Notes: generated by a model from the letters alone, not told the origin. A stretch of 41,791 nt of DNA from Oscillibacter sp. (GCA_014799845.1 JAAVHF010000014.1:11312-53102), one strand, 5' to 3'. Positions 27,990 to 38,052 are shown, counted from the stretch's first letter. Program-made: numbers and translations.

Positions 27990-28757
27990 ATGCCCCAAAA
28001 AAGGAAGAAACGCCGCCGCCGCGGCGGACTGAGCCGCCTGCTGCGTCCGCTGTCCGTGATTCTGGCCGCCGTGGCCGTGGTGGCGGCGCTCACCCTCTTT
28101 TTTAAAGTAGAAACGATCGAGGTCACCGGCGCGAACCGCTATCAAGCGGAGGAGATCATCGCGGCCTCCGGCGTGGAGATCGGGGACAACCTGATCCTTC
28201 TGGACCGCTGGCGGGTCTCCCAGCGGATCTATACCAGCCTCCCCTATATTACCGATGTCCGGCCAAAACAGAAATTCCCCAATACTCTGGATATCGAGGT
28301 GACGGAGACCAAAGCCGCCGCCGCCATCCAGGGGGCGGGGGCCTACTGGCTGCTCAGCGGCAGCGGAAAGCTGCTGGAGGCCGTGGACGCTCCGGCGGCG
28401 GCAGCTGACCTGGAGATTGTCGGCGTCCAGGCGGAAAACCCGGCCGTCAGCGAGGACCTGGCCCTGCCGGAGGACAGTCCGATTACTGCGGAACGGCTGA
28501 TGGAGCTGCTGACCGTCCTTGCGGACGAGGGAGCGATCGGCCGGGCTGACAGCGTGGATTGCAGCGATCCCAGAGTGCTGGTCCTCAATTATGACGGACG
28601 TTTCCGGGTGGAAATGTTCTATGACGCGGACTTTCAGTTCAAAATCGCCAGTCTTGTAAAAATCGTTGATGAGAAGCTTGAGCCCAACGAAAAAGGGACG
28701 CTTCTGATGACGATGGAGGACGAGTATCAGGTCAATCTGGTGCCGTCCTACGACTGA
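27990..28757 (+). CDS. ftsQ: Cell division protein FtsQ/DivIB
   Basis: Basic N-term, TM, POTRA-like FFKVETIEVTGANRYQAEEIIAASGVEIGDNLILLDRWRVSQRIYTSLPYITDVRPKQKFPNTLDIEVTE. Confidence 0.9.
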   Translation: MPQKRKKRRRRGGLSRLLRPLSVILAAVAVVAALTLFFKVETIEVTGANRYQAEEIIAASGVEIGDNLILLDRWRVSQRIYTSLPYITDVRPKQKFPNTLDIEVTETKAAAAIQGAGAYWLLSGSGKLLEAVDAPAAAADLEIVGVQAENPAVSEDLALPEDSPITAERLMELLTVLADEGAIGRADSVDCSDPRVLVLNYDGRFRVEMFYDADFQFKIASLVKIVDEKLEPNEKGTLLMTMEDEYQVNLVPSYD

Positions 28758-28823
28758 TTGCGGGAAAGCGGACCCGCGGCAGGATTTTCGTCTGAAATTT
28801 TCAAAAAAGCGAAGTGTTCGCTA

Positions 28824-28852
28824 TTGACCTGCCCGGGAAAAGAGGTTATAAT
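28824..28852 (+). promoter_or_regulatory. ftsZ promoter, with upstream palindrome AGCGAAgtgTTCGCT (28808-28822)
   Basis: TTGACC (28824-28829), 17 bp, TATAAT (28847-28852). Confidence 0.75.
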
Positions 28853-28936
28853 AAACTAAATGTTGAACTTTATCTTGGGGTATGATTCCCATGTGACATA
28901 CAGAAGATACAATTTCTGGTAGGAGGAAATTCCACT

Positions 28937-30049
<1,113 letters not shown>

Positions 30050-30098
30050 TGGAGCGGGTCCTGGTACGGGCTACATAACAAAACTGGAAATATCTGCA

Positions 30099-30138
30099 AG
30101 ACCCCGCAGGCTTTTGCCTGCGGGGTCTGTTTTTTTTC
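30099..30138 (+). terminator. ftsZ terminator
   Basis: AGACCCCGCAGGcttttgCCTGCGGGGTCT followed by an 8+ T run. Confidence 0.92.
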
Positions 30139-30306
30139 GTTGGCGGCAGGGAATGCCGTTTTTTTCCATGTTAAAGCCGCCGCTTTTTAGAAATCGCGGT
30201 AAAGAGTATTCTGTCCGATCCGGCATAAATTAAAGGCGCTGACCGCAGTTTGCGGCGGCAAAATTTCGGAAAAGGCCTTTTTTGAAAGAAATATGGAAAG
30301 GAAGGG

Positions 30307-31350
30307 GTGGTGAAATGGATGGATGGACAGAAGGCGAAGCGCCGCCGCGCCGCGGCTTTTTTTCTTAGCGGCCTGATCTGCGCGACCTCCCTGCTGGGAC
30401 TGGGACAGAGCGCGCAGGCCGCCGCGCTGGAGGCGGACCGGCTGGTGCCGGTGGGCCACACCATCGGGATCAAGCTGTTTGCCGAGGGCGTGGTGGTCAT
30501 CGGTCTGGCTGAGGTGGATACCGGCAGCGGCGTGCTGACGCCGGGGGTGGACTGCGGACTGCGGGTCGGCGATGTGATCGAGGAGGCCAACGGGGAAGAG
30601 ATCGAGAGCTCGGAGCAGTTCGCGGCTCTGCTTCAATGCGGCGGAACGGTGGAACTGAACATCATCCGGGACGGCGAGGACCTGACGCTGGCGGCCCAGC
30701 CTGTACTGGGGGCCGACGGCACGTGGCGTCTGGGCGCGTGGATCAGGGACAGCATGGCGGGCATCGGCACGGTGACCTTCTATGACCCGGAAACCGGGAC
30801 TTTCGGCGCGCTGGGCCACGGGATCACGGACACGGATACCGGACTGCTGATGCCCCTTGGAGACGGCTCGGTGATGCACGCCTCGGTGAAGGCGGTGAAG
30901 CGGGGCAGCGCCGGGGAACCCGGGGAGCTGAAGGGAAATTTTGACCTGACCCACGATATGGGCGAACTGTACGCCAATACGGAACGGGGCGTATTCGGCT
31001 CCCTGGAAGCCGGCGCTTTCCCGGAGGACGGCGCCGTGCCGGTAGCCAGGGCGGACGAAGTGCAGGCCGGTCCGGCGGTGATCCTGTCTAATGTCAGCGG
31101 CGACAGCGTGGAGGCGTATGACATTGAAATCATCCGGGTGTTGGACAGCGCCGGGGCGCAGAACCTGTTGCTGCAAGTGAAGGACGAGGCGTTGATCCAG
31201 CAGACCGGGGGAATCGTGCAGGGGATGAGCGGCAGTCCGATTTTGCAGAATGGAAAGCTGATTGGAGCCGTCACCCACGTCATGGTTAATGAGCCAACCA
31301 AAGGATATGGAATTCTGATTGAAAATATGCTGGCCGAGGCGGGCCGGTAG
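30307..31350 (+). CDS. spoIVB: SpoIVB-type peptidase (PDZ + S55 serine peptidase)
   Basis: LVPVGHTIGIKLFAEGVVVIGL, PDZ region, FGALGHGITD, catalytic IVQGMSGSPILQNGKLIGAVTHV. Confidence 0.92.
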   Translation: MVKWMDGQKAKRRRAAAFFLSGLICATSLLGLGQSAQAAALEADRLVPVGHTIGIKLFAEGVVVIGLAEVDTGSGVLTPGVDCGLRVGDVIEEANGEEIESSEQFAALLQCGGTVELNIIRDGEDLTLAAQPVLGADGTWRLGAWIRDSMAGIGTVTFYDPETGTFGALGHGITDTDTGLLMPLGDGSVMHASVKAVKRGSAGEPGELKGNFDLTHDMGELYANTERGVFGSLEAGAFPEDGAVPVARADEVQAGPAVILSNVSGDSVEAYDIEIIRVLDSAGAQNLLLQVKDEALIQQTGGIVQGMSGSPILQNGKLIGAVTHVMVNEPTKGYGILIENMLAEAGR

Positions 31351-31355
31351 AACCG

Positions 31356-31398
31356 GGAGCGGAGGGAACCGGATGCTTGCTCCGGTTCCCTCCGCTCC
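31356..31398. terminator. Strong hairpin between convergent spoIVB and methyltransferase
   Basis: Perfect 18-bp stem GGAGCGGAGGGAACCGGA / TCCGGTTCCCTCCGCTCC. Confidence 0.7.
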
Positions 31399-31451
31399 AT
31401 ACGTGATGATATTTTTCTCCCACTGGTAATTTTCCAGTATCAGCAAGGGTA

Positions 31452-32183
31452 TCACCGCTTCTCCGCGGACACCAGCAGAATCATGGGGCGGCGCAGCTCG
31501 TCCCGCATCCCGGGCAGGTCCAGCATATCCTCCGGCGGCGCGGGTTCCACCACCCGGCGCAGGGCGAAGCCGTTTTGCAGCAGGGCGTCCAGGTAGGAGG
31601 TCAGAGTGCGGTGGTACTTGACCACATGCTCCCCGAGAAAAACGGCGTCCCGCTGTCCCTCTATGTAGTAGTTATCCACCGGGAAGTGGAGGATCTGCCC
31701 GTCCCCGCCGTAGTACCAGTCCTGACTGCCATAGGCGGTGAAAACGGGGTGCTCCACGGAAAAGACGAACGCGCCGCCTTCCCGGAGCCAGCGGCTGATT
31801 TTCCGCGCCAGGGCGGGAAAATCCCTGACGTAGTGGAAGGCCAGGGAGCTGAGCGCCACGTCAAAGGAACCTTTCGGGAAATCCAGGTCCTCCATAGCGG
31901 CCTGCCGGTACTCGATGACCTCTCCGCTGTTCAGCTCCCCGGCCCGCTCCAGCATCCGCCGGGAGAGGTCGGTCCCCAGCACATACGCCGCGCCCTTTGA
32001 GGCCGCGTACCCGCAGTGCCATCCGTATCCGCAGCCCAGGTCCAGCACCCGCCGTCCGGCGAAATCCGGCAGCAGCTTTTGCAGCTCCCGCCACTCTCCC
32101 GCGCCGGACAGTCCCTTCTGAGAGCGAAGCATCTGACTGTATTTTTCAAAAAATAATGGATCGTCGTATTTATTTTCTTTCAT
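31452..32183 (-). CDS. Class I SAM-dependent methyltransferase
   Basis: MKENKYDDPLFFEKYSQMLRSQKGLSGAGEW...RRVLDLGCGYGWHCGYAASKGA; start placed at 32183. Confidence 0.88.
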   Translation of the reverse strand: MKENKYDDPLFFEKYSQMLRSQKGLSGAGEWRELQKLLPDFAGRRVLDLGCGYGWHCGYAASKGAAYVLGTDLSRRMLERAGELNSGEVIEYRQAAMEDLDFPKGSFDVALSSLAFHYVRDFPALARKISRWLREGGAFVFSVEHPVFTAYGSQDWYYGGDGQILHFPVDNYYIEGQRDAVFLGEHVVKYHRTLTSYLDALLQNGFALRRVVEPAPPEDMLDLPGMRDELRRPMILLVSAEKR

Positions 32184-32338
32184 TCCGGGGCTCCTTTCCA
32201 GTTCTGACGGCGGCTGGTTCTGTAGTGATGATAGCAAAAAGAGTGCAGAAAAACAAGAGCGATCTTCTCTGGGGCGCGGCAGGCACCCTTTTTTCTTACC
32301 CGGCATACACTGGGAATGACCAGGAGTGTGATAAATCT

Positions 32339-32779
32339 ATGGCTTACTCTGATCGAGAATTACTAGCGAGGCTGATCGAATGCGAGGCCGGGGGAGAGGG
32401 GACGGACGGCATGAAGGCCGTGGCGGGGGTGGTTATGAACCGCGTCCACGCCACTGGCGGCGAGTATGCCCGGGTGGGTCAGGGCAGCATCCGGAACATT
32501 ATTTTCCAGCCCTACCAGTTCGTCTGTGCCAGCGAGACGGAGGGCGGCGCTTACAATCCGCAGAATATCTACAACATGCGTCCCGAGGCGATCCACTATG
32601 AGATTGCCGACTGGGCCATTGCCGGCAACCGTCTGCCGGACGTGGCGGAATCCCTCTGGTTTTACAACCCTTTCAGCCCCAAGTGCCGCAACAACTTCCC
32701 CACCACCGTGGGCTACTGGCAGACGCGGATCGGGGACCACTGCTTTTATAACCCGACAGCGGCCTACTACGACACATAA
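32339..32779 (+). CDS. cwlJ: SleB/CwlJ-type cell wall hydrolase (CwlJ-like by context)
   Basis: AYSDRELLARLIECEAGGEGTDGMKAVAGVVMNRV...NIIFQPYQF...DHCFYNPTAAYYDT; adjacent to a GerQ-like gene. Confidence 0.85.
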   Translation: MAYSDRELLARLIECEAGGEGTDGMKAVAGVVMNRVHATGGEYARVGQGSIRNIIFQPYQFVCASETEGGAYNPQNIYNMRPEAIHYEIADWAIAGNRLPDVAESLWFYNPFSPKCRNNFPTTVGYWQTRIGDHCFYNPTAAYYDT

Positions 32780-32800
32780 CAGCGAGTAAGGAGTGTTTAC

Positions 32801-33382
32801 ATGATGCAGCAATCCAATCAGAATCAGCTTCCCCCGGCCGCGCCGGATGAAACCGGCTACTACATGCCCAACGAGACCGCCGGACAGGTGGTCAGCTGGG
32901 TATACGGGGAACCCGGCCAGGATGGGGATCAGAACGGCGGTCAGAATATGACGCCGGCCGGAGATGCTTCCATGTCCGCCTCATCCCAGACGCCCATCGC
33001 CGGGATGAATGGCGGCGAGGCCCCCGGCGGCATGTCCAGCGCCGCCGCCCAGAGCCAGCGGATGAAGAACCCAGTGGACATGGCCCATACCCACATGCCC
33101 TCCGGGGCGGAGGATGCCTATCAGGCCTCCATGCGCAGCCTGCTCAACCGCAACATCGGCTATTTTGTGGTAGCCACCTTTCTGGTGGGCGCCGACAAGC
33201 CCGTTACCTGGCAGGGCATCCTCCACTCGGTTGGCACCGACTACGTCGTGATCTACCAGCCTGATTACGAGCGGTACATCTCCGGCGATCTCTACTCATT
33301 GAAGTTTGTCCAGTTCCACAACATAAAGGGCATCCCCTACAGCGCCGCCTCCCAGGCGTGGCAGGGGCATACCAACTTCTGA
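32801..33382 (+). CDS. gerQ: GerQ-like spore coat protein
   Basis: Low-complexity Q/G/M-rich N-term; C-terminal NRNIGYFVVATFLVGADKPVTWQGILHSVGTDYVVIYQPDYERYISGDLYSLKFVQFH; gene pair with cwlJ-like. Confidence 0.8.
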   Translation: MMQQSNQNQLPPAAPDETGYYMPNETAGQVVSWVYGEPGQDGDQNGGQNMTPAGDASMSASSQTPIAGMNGGEAPGGMSSAAAQSQRMKNPVDMAHTHMPSGAEDAYQASMRSLLNRNIGYFVVATFLVGADKPVTWQGILHSVGTDYVVIYQPDYERYISGDLYSLKFVQFHNIKGIPYSAASQAWQGHTNF

Positions 33383-33584
33383 ACAGGTCCCTTTTACTGC
33401 CGTCCTGTCCCGTTTTTACCGGGGGCAGGGCGGTTTTATCCTGTCTGTAACCGTTGCCGCCGGTCTGTAACTTTTGTAACTGCCGCTGTAACTATTTTCC
33501 TGTCGGAGGGCTTGTTTTTTACTGGTCATAACACCTTTTTTACGTTTTTATGTAAACCGAACCACTGAAAATGTGCAAAAGGGC

Positions 33585-33613
33585 TTGACAAACAGAGGGG
33601 TTTCAGGTATACT
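33585..33613 (+). promoter_or_regulatory. Promoter of 3D-domain protein gene
   Basis: TTGACA (33585-33590), 17 bp, TATACT (33608-33613). Confidence 0.75.
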
Positions 33614-33758
33614 ACACCCAATTCTTAAAAAAGTTACAAAGGTTACAAACTGGTATCCGGCCCGTATAGGAATGGGAAATTTTGGATATCCTATCCGATA
33701 CAGGCGTCATACGGACGGCCCCGGCGTACTTTTTAAGAACAACGGAGGAACAAGTATC

Positions 33759-34784
33759 ATGTTTGAAAGAAGCAAGAAAGCCGCGTGGACCCTGAAGCGG
33801 CTGACCGCTGTCGCAGCTGTACCGGCCCTCTTTATTCTGGCATTGTCTCTCATCTGCCTCTCCGGCCTCAACGAGGCCCACGCGATGTACGTGCTGTCCA
33901 ATGACGGCCCCATCCATGTGGACGAACTGGAGGGCGACGTATTTTTGACCGACGGCTCCGCCGGGCTGGTCTCCCGGACCAGCGGCAGCGAACTGAACCT
34001 CGCCCCCGGCATGACGGTTACGGTGACGCACCAGGACCGCGTTCTTTCCGCCGTCTCCCAGGAGGAGACTCTTGAGCAGCTGCTGGAGCGGCTGGATGTC
34101 CGGCCCAGTCCTCTGGAGATGATTTCCGTCTCCACACGGGACAACGCGATGGAGGTCTGCATCAGCGGAGAATTTGTGTTCTACGAGCAGTTCTCCACCG
34201 TTACGGAGCACGAGACCGTCTACCGCTACAACGACAGCAAGCCCGCATGGCAGGAGAACGTTTTGCAGGAGGGCTGTGACGGCCAGTACACCGAGGTTTA
34301 TGAGATCGTCTATCAGGACGGGCAGCGCACCGCCCGGCAGCTGATCGATGTCATTGACATCGAGCCGGCTTCCACCATTATTGAGAAGGGCACCATGGAG
34401 AACTTCGCCAACAATGACGACGCGGTTTCTTCCATCATCACCAACGAGGACGGTTCCGGCACCATCACCCTGGAGAACGGCCAGACCCTCACCTTCAGCT
34501 CCAAGCGCACCATGCGCGGCACCGCCTATACCTCCGGCGGCAGCGTGGGTACCCGCACCGCCTCCGGCACCGCCGTCCACGTGGGCGTGGTAGCCGTGGA
34601 CAGGAACGTGATCCCCCTGGGCACCAAGGTATACGTGGTCTCCAACGACGGGTACTATGTCTACGGCTTCGCCGTGGCGGAGGATACCGGCGTGCGGGGC
34701 AACACCATTGATCTTTATATGGACACCAACCGCCAGTGCATTCAGTTCGGCGTGCGGGAGTGTACCGTATACATTCTGGACTGA
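33759..34784 (+). CDS. Secreted/anchored 3D-domain protein (YabE-like: DUF348 ubiquitin-like + 3D domain)
   Basis: MFERSKKAAWTLKRLTAVAAVPALFILALSLI TM; DUF348-like region; C-term RGTAYTSGGSVGTRTASGTAVHVGVVAVDRNVIPLGTKVYV...AEDTGVRGNTIDLYMDT. Confidence 0.88.
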   Translation: MFERSKKAAWTLKRLTAVAAVPALFILALSLICLSGLNEAHAMYVLSNDGPIHVDELEGDVFLTDGSAGLVSRTSGSELNLAPGMTVTVTHQDRVLSAVSQEETLEQLLERLDVRPSPLEMISVSTRDNAMEVCISGEFVFYEQFSTVTEHETVYRYNDSKPAWQENVLQEGCDGQYTEVYEIVYQDGQRTARQLIDVIDIEPASTIIEKGTMENFANNDDAVSSIITNEDGSGTITLENGQTLTFSSKRTMRGTAYTSGGSVGTRTASGTAVHVGVVAVDRNVIPLGTKVYVVSNDGYYVYGFAVAEDTGVRGNTIDLYMDTNRQCIQFGVRECTVYILD

Positions 34785-34811
34785 GAGAACCAATACGGCT
34801 GTGACATGATG

Positions 34812-34857
34812 AAAAATCCCCTGATGCAGGAAATGAAGCTGCATCAGGGGATTTTTT
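34812..34857. terminator. Terminator after 3D-domain gene
   Basis: AAAAATCCCCTGATGCaggaaatgaagctGCATCAGGGGATTTTTT. Confidence 0.9.
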
Positions 34858-34898
34858 ACCCATCCGGGCCCTTGCGGAAAATTTTCCTGACTTCCCTC

Positions 34899-34942
34899 TT
34901 GACAAATGGCGCCGTCTGCTATATAGTTAGTTACACAAGTAA
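34899..34942 (+). promoter_or_regulatory. Promoter plus inverted repeat upstream of the GntR-ABC operon
   Basis: TTGACA (34899-34904), 17 bp, TATAGT (34922-34927); TTACacaaGTAA inverted repeat immediately downstream. Confidence 0.65.
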
Positions 34943-35005
34943 TGAACCACTTAACCAACGAACAAAAGAAATGCGGCAGATCATTGCGGGAAAGGAGAGA
35001 ACTCT

Positions 35006-35371
35006 TTGAATGAGCGACTGACGGAGCAGAAATCCATTTACCTCCAGATCAGCGAGATGATCGAAACCGACATCCTGCGGGAGATCCTGCTGGAGGAGGA
35101 GCAGGTGCCCAGCACCAACGAGCTGGCGAAGCTCTACACCATCAACCCGGCCACCGCCGCCAAGGGCGTGGGCCTGCTGGTGGACGAGGGCATCCTCTAC
35201 AAGCGCCGTGGCATCGGTATGTTTGTATCCAAAGGGGCCAGGGAGAAGATCCTGGCCAAGCGCAAGGCCGCGTTCGCGGAAAACCACGTGGTCCCGCTGC
35301 TGGCGGAGGCCAGGAGCCTGGGGATATCCAAGGAAGAATTATTGACTATGATAGGGGAGAGAAACATATGA
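35006..35371 (+). CDS. GntR family regulator (YtrA-type), TTG start
   Basis: EQKSIYLQISEMIETDILREILLEEEQVPSTNELAKLYTINPATAAKGVGLLVDEGILYKRRGIGMFV. Confidence 0.92.
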   Translation: MNERLTEQKSIYLQISEMIETDILREILLEEEQVPSTNELAKLYTINPATAAKGVGLLVDEGILYKRRGIGMFVSKGAREKILAKRKAAFAENHVVPLLAEARSLGISKEELLTMIGERNI

Positions 35372-36243
35372 GCCTGCATTGTGAGAACATCGTGAAGACC
35401 TACAGCGGCAAGGACGTGCTGCAAGACGTGACGCTGGACCTCCAGCCTGGAAAGATCTACGGCCTCATCGGCCGCAACGGCGCGGGAAAGACCACTCTGC
35501 TGTCCATCCTCTCCGCCCAGAATCCCGCCGGCAAAGGGACCGTCACTCTGGACGGCGAGCCGGTGTGGGAGCACCGGAAGAGCCTGGCGAAGATATGCTT
35601 CTCCCGGGAGCTGAACGCCAACGCCGAGAGCGGCCTTGCCGCCATGAAGGCCAAGGAGTATCTGCGCATCGCCTCTACTTACTATGAGGACTGGGACAAG
35701 GCCCTGGAGGAGCGGCTGGTCAAGCTGTTCGACCTGAACGTAAAGAAAAAGTTCGGGAAGATGAACAAGGGCCTGCTGTCCATGGTGACCATCATCGTGG
35801 CCCTGTGCTCCAAGGCCCCCTACACCTTTCTGGACGAGCCGGTGGCGGGACTGGACGTGGTGGCCCGGGAGCGGTTCTACAAGCTGCTGCTGGAGGAGTA
35901 TTCCAACTCCGGCCGGACCTTCGTGGTTTCCACCCACATCATTGAGGAGGCCGCCGACGTACTGGAGGAGGTCATCATCCTCCACGAGGGGAAAACCCTC
36001 ATCAATGCCGACACCCAGGCGTTTGTGGACAGCGCCGTCCACGTCAGCGGCAAGATCGAGGAGGTGGACGCCGCCACCGCCGGTCTGGAGGTCCACCACC
36101 CTGAGACCGTGGGCCGCAGCAAGGGCGTGACGGTATTCCTGAGGCCCGGACAGCGCGTGGACGAGAGCCGGGACGTGTCCGTCCAGCCGGTGAGTCTCCA
36201 GCGGGCCTTTGTGGCCCTGTGCGGGGAGGAGGAGGCCAAGTGA
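35368..36243 (+). CDS. ABC transporter ATP-binding protein
   Basis: LIGRNGAGKTTLLSILSAQ, FLDEPVAGLDVVARERFY, VSTHIIEEAADV. Confidence 0.94.
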   Translation: MSLHCENIVKTYSGKDVLQDVTLDLQPGKIYGLIGRNGAGKTTLLSILSAQNPAGKGTVTLDGEPVWEHRKSLAKICFSRELNANAESGLAAMKAKEYLRIASTYYEDWDKALEERLVKLFDLNVKKKFGKMNKGLLSMVTIIVALCSKAPYTFLDEPVAGLDVVARERFYKLLLEEYSNSGRTFVVSTHIIEEAADVLEEVIILHEGKTLINADTQAFVDSAVHVSGKIEEVDAATAGLEVHHPETVGRSKGVTVFLRPGQRVDESRDVSVQPVSLQRAFVALCGEEEAK

Positions 36244-36905
36244 AGCGCAACCTGAGATTCTGGAGCCGGTACACCTGGGAGAGCGCGGGAGCGACCCTGA
36301 CCTGCGCGGCGGTCCTGGCGGTCATCTCCCTGTTTGGCGCGGAGGGACTGGACTTCGGCACCTTTGCAATGGTGGTGCCGTACTACCTGGTCCTTTCCTC
36401 CATCTTCATGATGCTGATGATCAACACCGGGTGCCAGACGCTGTACGTGCCGTTGCTGCTGTCCATGGGGGAGACACGGCGGAACGTGCTGCTGGGCTTC
36501 CACTATTACCGGGCGCTCATTATCGCTGTGACCATGGCGGCGTGCGCGGTCATCTGGCTGCTGGTGCCGGGAGAGGTGTCCGCCATTGGCCTGCGGAGCA
36601 TCCCGACGATTCTGTGCGTACTGCTTATCGCCGCCGCGGTTGGCAGCGTCATGGGGACATTGTTCGTCAAGTGGAGATGGCTGAGCATGGTCATTATTAT
36701 CCTGATTTGTGGTGGTGCAGGCGGCGTGGTGGGGTTTGCCGGTGAAGCGGTGGCCAGCGGTAAGATGTCCCTGGCAAAGACCGTTGATATCGTATCCCAT
36801 CTGATGGAACTGCCCTGGTGGCTGCTGGCGGCGGCGCCGGTATCGCTGGGGCTGGATATCCTGTTCCAATGGCTGCTGCTGCGGCGGCAGGAAGTGAAGC
36901 TGTAA
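36240..36905 (+). CDS. ABC-associated membrane protein 1 (multi-TM)
   Basis: GTG start overlapping the upstream TGA; several hydrophobic segments. Confidence 0.8.
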   Translation: MKRNLRFWSRYTWESAGATLTCAAVLAVISLFGAEGLDFGTFAMVVPYYLVLSSIFMMLMINTGCQTLYVPLLLSMGETRRNVLLGFHYYRALIIAVTMAACAVIWLLVPGEVSAIGLRSIPTILCVLLIAAAVGSVMGTLFVKWRWLSMVIIILICGGAGGVVGFAGEAVASGKMSLAKTVDIVSHLMELPWWLLAAAPVSLGLDILFQWLLLRRQEVKL

Positions 36906-36917
36906 GGAGGGGATAAC

Positions 36918-37634
36918 ATGAACTTCTTTATCAAACATCTGAAAGCGAACCGGGACGGCGTGTGGATCATGATGATGTTTCAACTGGGCCTGTTCCTGTT
37001 TGGTTTTCTGATCGTGGTGTGTATCAACGCCTTTGTCAACGATGACCGGGACTACGCCGCCATCGGCTCCATGATGGCCCTGATGGCCACCGTATTCGGG
37101 GGACTTGTCCGGGGCAACGGCGGGGCGGCCCGCTACCGGACGGCGGTCTCCATGGGCAGCACCCGGCGGTCCTACATGCTGGCGGACCCTGTTGTCACGG
37201 TTTTGAACTGTCTGGTGGGCGTTGCGTTCGCGTGGGTGCTGAATAAATTCGAACTGTGGGTTTACAGCCTGCTGTATCCCGGCTGGGAGCTGGATTTTGA
37301 CGTAATGGCCGAGATGAAATGGTGGTTCTACCTGATCCTCGTTGCTGGCATCTGTATTGTTGACTTCTGCCTTGGAGCCTTGCAGCTGCGCTTTGGGGCC
37401 AAGGGCTTTGCCGCCATCTGGTTCCCCTTGTGCTTTGCGCCCATGATTCTCGGCAACGCGGTGAGCGCGGCCCGGAAGGGCGGGACCAGCCTGATGGCCC
37501 AGATCGGGCGGGGCATCCTGTTCCTGGCAGGGCTGCTCACTCCGGCCATGTGGGCGGCGGCAGGCGTTGTGATTCTGCTGGCGATGCTGGTGTTCAGCGC
37601 TCTGTGCTACCGGAGAGCGGAGGTAAGGATATGA
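36918..37634 (+). CDS. ABC-associated membrane protein 2 (multi-TM)
   Basis: MNFFIKHLKANRDGVWIMMMFQLGLFLFGFLIVVCINAF...; good RBS (AAGGAGGGG). Confidence 0.8.
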   Translation: MNFFIKHLKANRDGVWIMMMFQLGLFLFGFLIVVCINAFVNDDRDYAAIGSMMALMATVFGGLVRGNGGAARYRTAVSMGSTRRSYMLADPVVTVLNCLVGVAFAWVLNKFELWVYSLLYPGWELDFDVMAEMKWWFYLILVAGICIVDFCLGALQLRFGAKGFAAIWFPLCFAPMILGNAVSAARKGGTSLMAQIGRGILFLAGLLTPAMWAAAGVVILLAMLVFSALCYRRAEVRI

Positions 37635-37711
37635 GCGAACTGCCCATTGTCCTGCTGGCGCTGGCGGTGCTGTACGTCATGATACGCCCGGAGAAGAAGG
37701 CCAATAAGTGA
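37631..37711 (+). CDS. 26-aa single-pass membrane microprotein
   Basis: ATGA overlap with upstream stop; GGAGG upstream; MSELPIVLLALAVLYVMIRPEKKANK. Confidence 0.6.
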   Translation: MSELPIVLLALAVLYVMIRPEKKANK

Positions 37712-37748
37712 GGACAACAGGAAACAGCACATCCCACACGGCAGATTT

Positions 37749-37780
37749 CGGGCCTCCCCGTTTCGGGGAGGTCCGTTTTT
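37749..37780 (+). terminator. Terminator of the GntR-ABC operon
   Basis: CGGGCCTCCCCGtttCGGGGAGGTCCG-TTTTT. Confidence 0.88.
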
Positions 37781-37803
37781 ATGCAATGCGGTATTGGGAG
37801 GGG

Positions 37804-38052
37804 TCAGCCGAAGTCGTGCCGGACCCCGCAGTGAATACCCAGCTGCTCGTAGGTGCAGACGATCTCCTCAATTTTCTTAAAGCACTCCGGGTCGTCCAGC
37901 GCATCGTCCATGACGATTTCGCGAATGCGGCGAAGGGTGGCGAGGCTGACGCTTTCGATTTTTTCACTGAGGTCAAATTCCGCGTCGGGGAAGTGCACTT
38001 CGACTTTCTGCCCCTCCAGGGCTTTGATAAACAGTTGGGTAAATAATTCCAT
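37804..38052 (-). CDS. Hypothetical acidic protein (82 aa)
   Basis: MELFTQLFIKALEGQKVEVHFPDAEFDLSEKIESVSLATLRRIREIVMDDALDDPECFKKIEEIV; AAAGGAG RBS. Confidence 0.7.
   Translation of the reverse strand: MELFTQLFIKALEGQKVEVHFPDAEFDLSEKIESVSLATLRRIREIVMDDALDDPECFKKIEEIVCTYEQLGIHCGVRHDFG

Noticed and set aside
28808-28822. Palindrome upstream of ftsZ as a LexA/SOS box
   Set aside because: Gram-positive LexA sites are GAAC-N4-GTTC; here the half-sites GAA/TTC are separated by only 3 nt.
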